Source: Sequoia sempervirens
Lineage: Eukaryota > Streptophyta > Pinopsida > Cupressales > Cupressaceae
Direction of reading: 5' to 3'
DNA length: 64,000 nt
Assembly (NCBI GenBank): GCA_007258455.2
Contig: VDFB02275662.1
Coordinates: 1 to 64,000 of the forward strand
The notes below the pieces were generated by a model, which saw nothing but the letters and a program-made list of their open reading frames with translations, did no database searches and had not been told where the DNA came from. The translations under genes were made by a program, and so were the position numbers. Shown piece by piece: positions 11,999 through 23,406 of the stretch (positions are counted from its first letter, which is position 1; every line of letters starts with the position of its first letter).

Positions 11999-12455
11999 TG
12001 CCCTTCCCTCACATTTTTAAGAAAATTTAAAATTGGTGCTTGATATGGTGTCCAAGGCTATTGTTCTCATGTATCTATGATTGAGGGTATGTAAGAACCA
12101 TATCAATGAGAACTTCAATAACCTATTGTTCCTATAGGATGGGGCATATAAGCATGCATTAAAAGTGTGGTATTTTACTTCCCCCTCTATTTAACATAAG
12201 AGACATCATGAAGGTATTATCATATCCCTTTGAATGTAAATGGTAAAAAGTGAATAATATGTATTTTCCAATAATCCACAAGGGTGTTCTTATCTTAAAA
12301 TTTGTACGATGTATCATATACAATAATTTTCTTTTTAGAGATGATATTATTTCTCCATCTTGGAAATGTAATCTTATCATACATTGAGTTGAATTTCTTT
12401 GTGTCATCTACTATGTGATTATTTACAAATTTATTTGAATCCAAATTATAGCATG

Positions 12456-12469
12456 TCTTCTTAATAGTT
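12456..12469. repeat. Target-site duplication of the minus-strand LINE (left copy)
   Basis: The 14-mer tcttcttaatagtt is repeated exactly at 32138-32151. It is followed by a short T-run (the LINE's A-tail seen on the plus strand). With the nested LTR element removed, it brackets about 7.8 kb of LINE. Confidence 0.85.
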
Positions 12470-12555
12470 TTTTATTAGCAGGAAAATAAAGTTTTGAAGG
12501 GACCCAAAACCCTTTACAATAAAACACTACTCAAATAGAGAAAATCATAGCCAAC
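12470..12555 (-). mobile_element. 3' terminal piece of the minus-strand LINE
   Basis: On the minus strand this reads from the LTR-element insertion point through '...gtaaagggttttgggtcc', 'cttcaaaac' and a short A-rich tail to the TSD. It joins 24375 onward when the LTR element and one copy of ccaac are removed. It is the 3' UTR and tail of the LINE. Confidence 0.75.
12551..12555. repeat. 5-bp TSD (ccaac) of the nested LTR retrotransposon
   Basis: ccaac directly precedes the left LTR and recurs at 24375-24379 directly after the right LTR, the expected product of retroviral-type integration. Confidence 0.9.
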
Positions 12556-13523
12556 TGAAGTACCCAAAATCTGCAATGTAAGACCACTTCAAATACTCAT
12601 TAGAAATGTTAGTCTAAACACACAAATCTGCAAATACCTCCATGAAATAGAATATCTATGCTAAAGAAATGCCACAAATAACAAAAACAGCATCAAGAAG
12701 ACATTTTAAAAGCAAGATAAACACTTATTCCATGTTGGATTGGTGTCACATGTGCTAGTGACCCTTTCCCAATCCTTGATCAAAGCTCAAATGATAAAAT
12801 GCAAATGGAGATGATGGATTGATGATGAACAAGATCAAATCTCAAATGAAGAGAGTAACCTTGCATGAAATTGTGAAGGATTTGCTTGAGGATGAAGCAC
12901 CTATTTAAAGATTTTCAAAATGCTAAGAGTTGAAGAGGAACCAATGTGGGACTAAAGATTTTGCCAATGAGTTGAGGACACTTGTCATCATGTGATTAGT
13001 TGATGTATGTGCAAGATTTGGGAAGAGTGCCCAAGAGGGGGAAATTTGAATTCAAATTTGCAATGAATGCTAAGTTTGACCTTTGGAAGGGGACATGTAA
13101 GAGACATGTAAGGCCTCATAAATGCTCTGTTTGGTGTACATTTCCACTTGGGGGGAGATTCAAACTTGGAGAATATTCTTCCTTTATACCAAGTTGAAAA
13201 TAAAGATTTTGATAAATCAATTAATTGCAATTTCATGTGCAAGTGGCCAAATCTAGAGAATGCAAGTGGGTGAGATTAGCATTAGATCAGGATTAATTAG
13301 CTAGGATGATGATTAGGCTGATTTGACCACTTTGACTTGATTTAGGGATTTAAATCAAATCAAAGGGAGATGAATGATGATATGAGATTTAATTAAATAA
13401 ATGATTGATTTATTTAATCAAAGAGATGATAGGATCAAGTTTGATTAAGTTGATGAATTTACCCTGATGAATGGATGAGTGTGATTTTGATCAAATGCAT
13501 AATGCTAATTTTGCGTGTCTACA
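12556..13523 (-). repeat. LTR of the young element (3' LTR, minus strand)
   Basis: Begins tgaagtaccc and ends gcgtgtctaca on the plus strand, so the minus-strand reading is TGTAGACACGC...GGTACTTCA. Compared with 23407-24374 I count four substitutions and no indel (12671 g/a, 13073 a/c, 13188 a/g, 13356 c/a). It contains a TATA-like CTTTAAATAGG on the minus strand near 12905-12915, an 18-bp perfect palindrome aaatttgaattcaaattt at 13042-13059, and an 11-bp-arm hairpin at 13392-13418. ORFs of 65 and 84 codons occur in both LTRs only because the LTRs are copies. Confidence 0.95.
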
Positions 13524-13537
13524 TTTTGCCCCTCTTT
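13524..13537 (-). other. Polypurine tract
   Basis: Minus strand AAAGAGGGGCAAAA abuts the LTR start TGTAGACACGC. This is the normal plus-strand primer position for reverse transcription and confirms orientation. Confidence 0.8.
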
Positions 13538-14949
13538 GAAGCAATGTACTTGTTGCGTTGGTTCAAAGAATAAACTAAGTATCAAAATTTAAAAATTTCA
13601 TGATTTTTAGGATGCTTGTGAGAAGAAATTACCGGTACATTACTTCGAGAATCGGCGAAAAGATTCGATTTGAGGATCGATCTCGCGATAGAGGATTCAA
13701 AATGGATGGTTATGGATGATGATGCAAATGAGATGTTTTCAAGATGCTTAGAATAACAAATCTATATTATTCTAAACACGCTTAAATGTGATGATATGTG
13801 ATATGAGATGGATGAATTGATGATGTGATGCTGTGATTATGCAATGGATGAGTTATGAGAGACTAACAGATCTATATTATGATGATGATTATGCAATGCA
13901 TGTGAAATGATCGATGTTTCCTATGATGTATGATATGAATGATATGTGGTATGTAGTATATTGATGGTTTGCAGATGCAGGATGGATGCATGATGGATGC
14001 ATGACAGATGCATTGGCGATGATGATGTTAGCATGGAAATGAGATGATGACAAGAGGATCCAACAAGTCCATGATTGGTTGAGACTTTATTAGAGATGAT
14101 GATGATAGAAGATAATGATGATAAATGATGATGATTTGCTTATCAAGGATTGGGATTTTCAAAGGGTCACTTACTTTATGTTTGATAACACACATATGTA
14201 CGATGCATCAAGGTATCAAGAACCAAGATGGCGTTGTACCTAGTGTGATGGACTTTGACTCAACAAGCAGATAGGAGTATTCTTGTTCACACTTGACATA
14301 CGGAAACTTTGCTAGGGCGTACCTAACAAAGCAAGTATTCACCAAGTTATATTACAAGAGCGTCCAACAAGCATAGCAGACAAAAGATAATGATCGTTGC
14401 CCCATTCCTATCTCTCTAAATCGCTTCGTTGGATATCATCGAGGTCCTTGGAATGGCTTAATAAGACAAAAGAAAAGATCAAGTACACAAACAAGCCAAT
14501 GTTCTTCATACCTCTAGCCAAAGGGATGTGTTTTGATAGGATAAGATCCAAAGTGATATCCAAAATGATGCCCATTGTAGAACGATATATCCTAGGACAT
14601 GCATTGTATAGGATGATGATGGTTTGATAAGTTGATTGATAGGCTATTGATATAAAGTTGATTGACATGTTTGCGGCTGATCAAGAGTTTGATTTTGTTT
14701 TAATGGTTTGTTGTTTTGATTTTGATTTTGCGATTGAAGCTTGATTTTGTTGCTGCTATGATTGTTTCTGTTTCGTTAGCCAAAGGATGAATGTGGCCGA
14801 TTAGTTTTATGGATGGATGATTGATTATTTCAAGTGCAATGAGATGGGGAGCGGATGGATTTTTCAAATATTTGGATGTTTTGACGTTTTGAAATGTTTT
14901 GAAATTTTTGGTGTTTTCAAGATTTTGCAAATGTTTTGATTTTTTGATT

Positions 14950-15030
14950 TTCTGATGTTTTTGGATTTTGATGTTTTTCAAATGTTTTTGGATTTTGATG
15001 CTTTTCGAATGTTTTTGGATTTTGATGTCT
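14950..15030. repeat. Short tandem repeat, about 28-bp unit
   Basis: Three copies of a unit containing tgtttttggattttgatg starting near 14955, 14983 and 15010, with small changes. Related unordered variants continue to about 15170. Confidence 0.75.
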
Positions 15031-15281
15031 CGGGGGTTGATTAAAGATGAGCCTTGCCTACGTTTAAGCTCAGAGACGACGTAGTTCAGATTCCAATGTT
15101 TTTGATGTTTTCTGCTTTTTGACTGTTTTTTGGATTTTTGATATTTTGGATGTTTTTGGATTTTTGATGATTTTTGACGATTTGGATATGGATGTGTGTG
15201 ATGATATCAGTGCTCTGTTTTGGGATTTTGTTGAAAACCAAGCTAAGGTTGAACGATCGAGGTTGATGGATTGATGATAAT

Positions 15282-15427
15282 GATAACATTATTGAGGATA
15301 CACAACAATGCAATGATTTGATTGATTGGGATTGATGATAACATTGTTGAGGATACACAACAATGCAAGGACTGGATTGATCAGGATGGATAATGATAAC
15401 ATTGTCGAGGATACACGACAATGCAAG
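15282..15427. repeat. Tandem repeat, 55-59-bp unit, three copies
   Basis: gataacattgttgaggat followed by acacaacaatgcaa recurs at 15282, 15337 and 15396 with one to three changes each, inside the 3' region of the young LTR element. Confidence 0.85.
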
Positions 15428-16592
15428 GATAGTGTTAAGCAACACAAGGATATCCCGAGATGATGATTTTTTGATTGGATTTGATTGATCATGTTTGATG
15501 AAGCTTGATTTGGAACAAAAGATGTTTGGATGATTTGATGTGACGTTTGACGGGTGTGTTAGATGCGACTGATAGTGATTGTTTGGATTGATGTTCGATG
15601 AAAGATGAAGCTTGATAAGGACTGTTTTCGTCAAAATATGCCATGGGCTAGTGATTCGGATTTTTTCGCTCACAAGTGGTGGACCAGTTTGATTTCATGT
15701 TTTCCAATGTTCGGACAACCATATAAGGCGAAGGATATAGATCGAGATTTATTCTCAAAGCAAGATGTACATATCTACCCCCAATGTCTAGCAACATATG
15801 GAATGCAATGGATGGATGCTCAGATAAGTGTATGGATGGATGGATATGGTAAGCATACGAAGGATGCGATGGATTATCTTGCGATAAGATGAGATGTTCA
15901 AATAAAGAAAGCTCATTGGATAATGCTTCATGGCTCAGATAATGCTGCATAGGATAGGATTGATGAAAATGACCCATGTCAAGATGTTTTACCGTAAGCA
16001 AGCGTAAAGCGTGCCCCAAAATGTCATCAAGATCAAGATAAACGAGATGATGGATGCAAATATATGCAAATGGATTGGATCAATGGTTCATGGATGGATG
16101 GATTTATTATGGATGAGATGGATTGAATGCTCGATTTATTATGAATGGGATGAGATGCTTTCAATAGAAGTAGCGCACGTAGATGCTCGATTCCACACAT
16201 GATGCTTGTTTGCCAGGTTTTCGTCATGGTCTTGCCCAAAGTGCCACCGTAGTGGTTTTCACTAGAGGACGATTTTTTTCTTTACTATTTTCAATCCTTT
16301 TTCTGATTTTTTTTTGGATTTTCATATTTTTGATTTTTTTGTATTTTTCTGAAAGATTCATGTTGAACCACCTAGTGGTGTTGATGTAGATGCCCCTGTC
16401 ATGATGTGCCATCGATATCCTGCCTGAAGGAGCTGCTTTGCTAAGATACGTGCACTTGAATGCAATTTTTGGGATTCTTGATCTGCTTCGTTGATACCGG
16501 AGTTGACTTTGTCTTTGTGCGCGCGATAGATTGCCTTCTGAATCCTTATGGAAGGGTTGTTGCCAATACACGGTCAATATGAGAATTGGATA

Positions 16593-19430
16593 TCATGCGT
16601 GGAGGTGTGGATGGAGTGCATTTAGGGATAAGAGATGGATTGGTTGACAGTTTGGAACCTTTGACTCTCCAAACTTGGGAAGATGAGCAATGATGGGTGG
16701 ATACGAAGTGTGCATGGAATTAGGACCAACTGCTTGATACACTTTGTATGTTGCTTGAAAAGCCTGCTTTTGATTTTGCGGACATCTTTGATGGATACCT
16801 TTCCCTCTTTTAGTTTGCCCCACAGTTTCTTTGACTGATGGAGTTTGATAGGGATGATCTTTATTTGTATTTTTTGGTATCCATGCGTATTTGATTTGTC
16901 CATTATGCTTCTTAGCTTCTTTTGCTTTGATAACATTCTTTGTACTTTGATTCAAATCTTTCTTTTGACATTGGTCCCAATTCATGGATGGGGTGATGGG
17001 TGGATGACGATTCATGACGTGACTGGTTGTAGTATTGACACTAGTTTCATCATAAGGACTCTTCATGCTCCCTATGTTGACGTTTGCTTGAGACGAAGTT
17101 GCCCCCAGTATGGTGGAAGTAGTACCTTCATGTTTTGATTTTGCTTGTTCCAAGAGCTCTTGTTTAAAATGCATTTTCTGATAAATGACCATCGTAGGTG
17201 ACGTTTCAATTTGCTGCTTTGCTAACTCTGGAATATCCTGTTCTATCTGACTTGTTTCCTTGAGTAGATAATGTTGGATATCTTTATTCATGATGTCCTC
17301 AATCTGACTTTGGGACATATTTGATCTTGATGTTGACCACTCTGTTTGATTATAGGAATTAGTAATCTGCTCTTTTTGTGTAGCAAGATCTTGTTCTAGA
17401 TGAAGATCATCTATGTGTCCATCCATAAAAAGCATCTCATGGGTAGATGGAGGAGTAAGTGCTATGTGGATATGATCATCTTGCATAGATAAGAGAGTGT
17501 CCATTAGATGATTGTAGTATCTTGAAGATACAAATTCTTGATCTTGACTAATTTCGGAGTTGCTTTCAACATGCTTTGGATCAAGTTCTTGACATGGAGA
17601 AGCTTCAAAGGATGGATTTCTTACCAAGGGTTCTTGAATGTTGTCATTAGACATGGTAAGTGGTTCAACATTCTCAAGTGTTGAGTTCAAGGTTCTTTCA
17701 GTATCTGTAACCATGCAGTCAAAGGGGATCAACATGTTTTGAAAAGGACCATTGCTAGACCTTAGTGAAAGATTTTGATCTTGCTTTGGAATAACTTCTT
17801 GAGATATGTCCTCTAACTCATAAGGTGATGTAGAGACATTTTCAACATGATCATAGGTGAACTGATTGTGCATTATGTCAATAGGATCAAATAACCCTAA
17901 CACTCCTTGAAAGAGATCACTAAAAAGTGGCTCTTGATGTATGGTGAGTTTATCATCGGATTGTGTAGATATATGTTCAATGTGCTCCTCGATGGAGAGG
18001 TTTTGATCATTGTTTTTGACAATTGCGATGGAGAGATTGTGAATGTCTTCGACCATAGCATCAAGTGATGTTGATATTTCTTTAATTGGCTCATTGTCAA
18101 GTTTTGTTGGTGGATTTTGATCATGATTCAAAAGTGACTCTTGACATATGTCGATTCGATCATTGGATGAAGTAAATGTGTGTTCAGTGATGGATTGATC
18201 TTGATCCTTGTTTTCAATAGTTGTCATCTTTCGTGTTTGTGCTCGTGTTGGTTGGGTAGCTTGAGAGGCTTGGACAACTTGAAAGGATTGTTGCACTTGT
18301 TGAGCTTGTGTTGCTTGTTGCATGGCTAGATATTGTTGGAATCCCTTTTGAAAAGCAGCTTGTAATGTCGCGTCATATTGGATTGATGTAGTGGAAATTG
18401 GTGGTGGTGGGGGTGGTGGTGGATTTAGAATCATGTTGGATGTAGTGACAAGTGTTTGAGATATGCTCGGAGCGATCATGGTAGTGAGAGGTTGAGATGT
18501 GATGGGTGTGATAGTGGCGTTTGGAATGATTGAAGGGATAGTGATGGTTGGAATGACCGAGGTGATAGGTCCTTGAGAGACCAAATTTTGATTTGGGATC
18601 AATGTTGTTTGATTAGATACCATCCATTGGTGTGATGTCGATGGTATGCTCAAACGATTTGACGTGATGGTTTGATTGACATTAAGTGGATTGATTTGGG
18701 TGGATTGATTGGTGTTAGGTAAAGAGGGAAGCCCTAAACCAAGGAATGATGTGGGTAATGGTGGTGGAGATTTCCCTTGGCGCAATGCCTCAACTATTTT
18801 GGAAAGTTTTGCAATTTGATCTCGCCAAATTTGTTCTTGATTTTGATCTTGACTCACTTGAGATAGTTGATTTGGCTTGTGTTCAAGTAGTTTTGGCATG
18901 CATGTTTGTTGTTTTTGAATGGGATTATGGGAAAATTGACTTTGGATAATGTTATGATTTGGGATGATGTTCAGATTCGGCATGATAGGATGAACATTGT
19001 TGGTATTGGGAATCATTTTTCCAAAGTTTTCCGAGTTAGGATTCATGTTTCAAAAACTTCCACTTGGTACATCCATATTTGGTTTGTATGGATTTGGTGA
19101 AATGATGTTGCTCGTTTGAAGACTCATGTATTGATTGTTTGGAGGATAGACTTGTAAGTTTGAACTTTGATTTAAATCTATCATGGGGAGATGTGTTCCA
19201 AAATTCAGATTGGGCATACTCACATTTGTTGTACCATTGACATTTGTCGAAGGCAATGATCGTATGTATGGATTGTATAAGTGTGAGTTTTGATAATCAA
19301 TCGGAATTGCAAGGCTTTGAAGATTCAATTGATTTGGATTGCTCAAGACGTATGGATCAAGTTTGTATTCCATGTTCTTCTTGTGTTTTGACCTTGTTAT
19401 GAAATTGACTTCTAAAGTTCTTAGGACCAA
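16593..19430 (-). CDS. Long Asn/Gln/Thr/Pro-rich ORF of the young LTR element (gag-like position, one in-frame TGA)
   Basis: The minus-strand frame opens at 19430 and runs 126 codons to a TGA at 19052-19050. One codon later an ATG at 19046 continues in the same frame for 817 codons to a TGA at 16595-16593, so the intact product was about 945 residues. The N-terminal third is rich in Asn, Pro, Ser and Gln. A run of eight prolines lies near residue 210 of the second part, followed by a Gln-rich segment (KGFQQYLAMQQATQAQQVQQ). The middle is acidic with repeated Glu/Asp-Ile-Ser phrases, and the C-terminal part is basic. There is no CCHC knuckle and no pol motif. It may be a structural gag-like or accessory protein of a non-autonomous element. 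Function is not recognised. Preservation over 2.8 kb with a single stop matches the young LTR age. Confidence 0.7.
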
Positions 19431-22400
19431 TGACGAGATGGAGGATGAAATGTGTAAATAATATGAGTGTTTGAACGTTTAGGAACTTTGGATCAATGCT
19501 AGACTTAGGGATTTTGATTTTGATTGTTTGATGTGGATGATGAACTTGTAAACCCTAAGATGTTGGATGTTATCTTTAGGATGAACTTGTTCAAAGGATG
19601 GTTGATAATTTAACTGTGTGTGTGGAAGGATTCATCCAAACACACCTGACTAAACAAGTGATTTTGATTTGGTTTATAAATGTACCCAAGTCTAGGTAAT
19701 GATGTTTTCAAAGCTCTAAAGTTGTTTGTGGGATGATGTTGATAAATGTTTGAGGTGGATGAAGTGTTTGATTTTGATCCTAAGAGACTTAGAGAGACTT
19801 AGTTTACTAGGCCAAGGTATTGAAGAACACACTTTTCTCTAAGAGCAATCAAAAGACCAATATGACCAAGAGATATCAAGCACATGTGTGGGGTCCAATT
19901 CGTTATCTTTGCTTAGTGTATTCTTTTTTCCAAAAACACACTCTTGATTAGGTTTCAAACTGAGATGTCCAATGTCTTAATTTCTTTAAACCCCACAAGA
20001 TATTTTATGTGGAAATTCAATGAACTTAAGGCAAGGGTTTTCCTATTGTTTACTCAAGAAGACAAATTGAGATATAATCCAATGCTTAGGAACCTCTAAG
20101 GACGTGAATCCCAAGGGAAAGCAGTAACATATGGATTGAGTCAATGATATTTGTCTTCAAGAGGGTTTGAAATTTTGAGAATCATGTTGAATGTTTGTTT
20201 GCAAAATGTTTTCGAATACACACTATGTTTTCAAACAAAAAATAATTACAAGCCCTATGGATGTGTAAGACAATATTTGTTGGATTCCCACTTGGACAAG
20301 TCCAGCTACACTTATCTCTAGCGGATGGTTAGATGCTTGACCCCACTGGCTCCCCTCCACGGCTCATTAACGTCAATCGGGGCAGCCAAGCATCAACACC
20401 CATGAAACTCCCATGGCGTGCTTTCCATCTCTACTAGAAGACCGTAAGAGTGTGGGGTGGCTTCAAATGACCGTTCTTGCACCAATAAATAGATTAAGGA
20501 TTTTGGAAAATTCTAGCACATGGGTTCTAGTAAGGACTTTCCGTTCGTGGAGATTGACCCATACGGCAAGAGTCCCCTTTGGATCCATCTTGTCGGATCC
20601 AACCGCGTGATTATGGCGTTTAACCAAAACCCTCATTTATATCCCGGCTGGAAATACTCTTGGCTTTAGAGTGTTACGGTTGAGTCGCTTGGTGAGTACT
20701 TTTTCCCCAAGGCAGGCCCTCTAAGATAAACAAAAGCGAGCAAAGACACAATCCGTAACTCGATCGATCTTTGATGGCACAAAGAAAGAGAATGCGAAAA
20801 TTCCCCCCTACTCACACTCGCACAAGATGTTCAATTTTTAAGCCCAAATTGAAGTGTTTCAAAGCAATAAAATGTATTTTGAGTGTTTCTCTTGCACCCT
20901 AGATCGCACGAAGCGCAAGGGGAGAGGATATGTACTCAAAAGACGATCACACAAATCAAACACTTGTTCGTTTTATACCCTTCAAAGCAATTGTGAATTC
21001 GTTTTAAGCACCAAATGAAATATGAAGATTGTTTGTTCAATTTTTAACCCAAAACGAACTCTAGTAAGTTTGTCCTAAGATTCGTTTTAAGCCCTTTGCA
21101 ATGAAAATCAAATTGTTCATTTTAGACCAAAATGAAAATTAGTGTTCTAAAACAAAAGATAAACAATTTCGTGAGGTAGTGTTGATTAAACACTAAAGTG
21201 TTTAAAAACACATTGTGTTTTCAAAAAAAGAATTTCCCCTCCTTGGTTTTCATTTGATAGCCTTCTCTTTGTTGAATTTTCGCTTTCGCTTTTCCTTCTT
21301 GCCTTCATTGTTCATTTGTACCTTTTTGCCTTTGCTTTTCCTTTGTTTGTATCTTGTTCACTTTTGTTTGCTTTCGTTTGCTTTTGTACCTATTAAACAA
21401 AAGATATTTATGTGAGGATCCAAATATTAAACTTATTTTAATGATTAATTTTAAATGATAACATGATTTCAATTGAATAGATCAATTAATCACAAAAGAT
21501 GAGTCCTTTAAAAAGCATCATCATAAATTTGACATCATAATGATGAAGAAGATTTATAATACAAATTTAATATTAACGACTTAACTTTTAAAGAACGAAT
21601 CTTTCAAAAAGCATTATCATCAATTTCACATGTTATATACAATCATAAGGCAAATATCTTTCAAAGGCACCTTTCCTATTTCAAACGCTTACTATCGCAA
21701 TAAACCCAATGATAGATTAGTGAGCACTAAAATTTATAGCAAATATCATTAGCGTTCAAACAAAAATATTCAAACTAACTAGCAGCGCACAAAGACAAGG
21801 ACAGCGAATTAAAAGCAATCAGGCAACTGCATTTAGAAGGTGTATGAAGGCACAACTAATGAAAGCCTTTTATTCAATGTATTTGGCAGATTTAAAGCTG
21901 CGCCCCCCAATGTCATAAAGGAAAACTTTCAAAGTTAATGCAATGGTCAGCTCCAAACATCAGATGTAAATGTTATTAGCTGGCGTATCTGCACAACAGC
22001 AAATGAATAATCGTGCCCAAGACTTTTTGACAATATTTATTACTACCCTCTCTGCATCAAATCAACAAAACCAGCAATAGCATCAGTAGCAGTTTAAAGC
22101 AATCAGAAAAAAAGATTTGTGGCAGCAATTTGGCGCGTAGACAAGGCATGAATAATGCACTGTCTGACAAAATGCTTTAAAGAATTGCGGTCTTATTATC
22201 AAGGCACGTGAACTTACTTCACACGTCTGATGTTTCCTTGTTCTCCTCCTGTCATAACCGCCATTGCCATTTTAAAGAAGGCCATTTGAAAAATCAATGG
22301 AAATAGGTAAATAGGGAATACACAGCCACAAGCTACTTCATCTCGCACCCAAAGAAAGTCAAGGTAAAAGTAATGCAGTGCGTAGGCAATAGCTGTTACG

Positions 22401-23385
22401 ACTTTTTCTCATATGAATGACAGAAAGCTTCAAGACATGTGGATTGTTCGACAGAAAGCTTCAAAGAACCGCGGTTTTTTTTTTTTTGGAGTGTAAGTAC
22501 TCAATCCACGTTTCATGCACCTGTCCTATGGCGTCCAAATCTATTTTTTCAGCCTTCTGACAATGCTATGATCGTTGTGGCCAAGTAAGCTGAGAGGAGA
22601 TTCATTAAGTTCAAACAAAAACCCTTTCAATGCCAGGGAGATGAGAGATTGCAATTTTTTAAAGGGCGATATGCATCATGCACATTACATCAAATTTTCT
22701 GAGCGCCACTTTCTTCTGATATTTCCTTATTCTCTTGCTGTCATAAGTGCCTATTGCCATTTCCTTCAAAAGAAGGCGACTTAAAAGATGCCCTCTTATG
22801 GAATGCAATGATTGCACAAAAAAGAGACAGCATAAGGAATTTTCAAGCAAAGGCTATTAGCAGGTGTAAAACCAGTGAACAAATGTCTTACAAAAATTAC
22901 GCTGGAGGTTTCTTCAGATCCTAAGTGCGCAACAGCAGTAGTGTACATGGTACATCAATAGTTTTTTAAAACAATGTATCTTCCTTGGCAGACATGAGCT
23001 CAACCCAAATACCCAAAACTTTGCTTGCTTGTCTGCTATAAGATTTCACGCACTAAATAATGACTAAATCTTTGCCCCTACCCACGTACACATTTTGGCA
23101 TGTTCTATCCTAAATTAAAACAAAGCAGAATGGATCTGAAAAGACATTGTAAATGAAAGCAGCGCATATATATCTGTGTAAAACAGTGTTTCCATTTATG
23201 CCTTTTCAATAAGAGAATAAACAAAACAAAAACCAAACAATAAAATCGTTTTGTTCTCGCACTTCAATTTGCATACTGAGCTCTAATCAGGTAAAACAAG
23301 AAGTGATGATAAGAAGAGTGCAGAGAATAAAAATTGAAACAACTTGGGATTTGAATGAAGCAACCACAGCTTTAGATATATTTAT
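19431..23385. other. Long untranslated leader of the young LTR element
   Basis: About 4 kb between the primer-binding-like site and the ORF in element orientation. It has no supported gene. A less AT-rich patch at 20280-20720 contains one 65-codon frame without a domain. Internal diverged duplications are visible: 22225-22290 resembles 22712-22775, and 'gacagaaagcttca' occurs at 22419 and 22450. Long leaders are common in non-autonomous plant LTR elements and may carry packaging and dimerisation signals, but none can be assigned here. Confidence 0.55.
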
Positions 23386-23386
23386 G

Positions 23387-23403
23387 CCCTCCCTCTAGCG
23401 CAA
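23387..23403 (-). other. Candidate primer-binding site of the young element
   Basis: Three bases after the 5' LTR end the minus strand reads TTGCGCTAGAGGGAGGG. A PBS should start TGG (complement of tRNA CCA), so this has one mismatch at the second base. The cognate tRNA is not identified. Confidence 0.45.
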
Positions 23404-23406
23404 TGA

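Larger units (their letters stand above)
13538..16592. other. GAT-rich / TTGATTTT-rich 3' internal region of the young element
   Basis: Strand-asymmetric sequence: the plus strand is rich in T and G with many tgatgatgat and ttggattttgatg runs. Several frames stay open for 80-195 codons (for example 15086-15673 minus, 15605-15892 plus) because of low complexity, but none shows a domain. It includes tandem repeats at 14950-15030 and 15282-15427. From 16592 to 16340 the minus strand continues in the frame of the long ORF after its TGA, so the coding part may once have extended slightly into this region. Confidence 0.6.

Noticed and set aside
12988..13242. 84-codon and 65-codon ORFs found in identical form at 12988-13242 and 23839-24093
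   Set aside because: They are conserved only because the two LTRs are copies of each other; both strands are open, partly owing to the palindrome, and no domain is present.
15086..15673. 195-codon minus-strand ORF in the young LTR element
   Set aside because: Low-complexity reading of GAT/TTGATTTT repeats (Ile/Lys/Asn and Ser/His runs) that also opens other frames; it contains the 55-59-bp tandem repeat and no domain.
20413..20610. 65-codon plus-strand ORF in a GC-richer patch
   Set aside because: Antisense to the young element's leader, short, and without a motif; composition alone is not enough.
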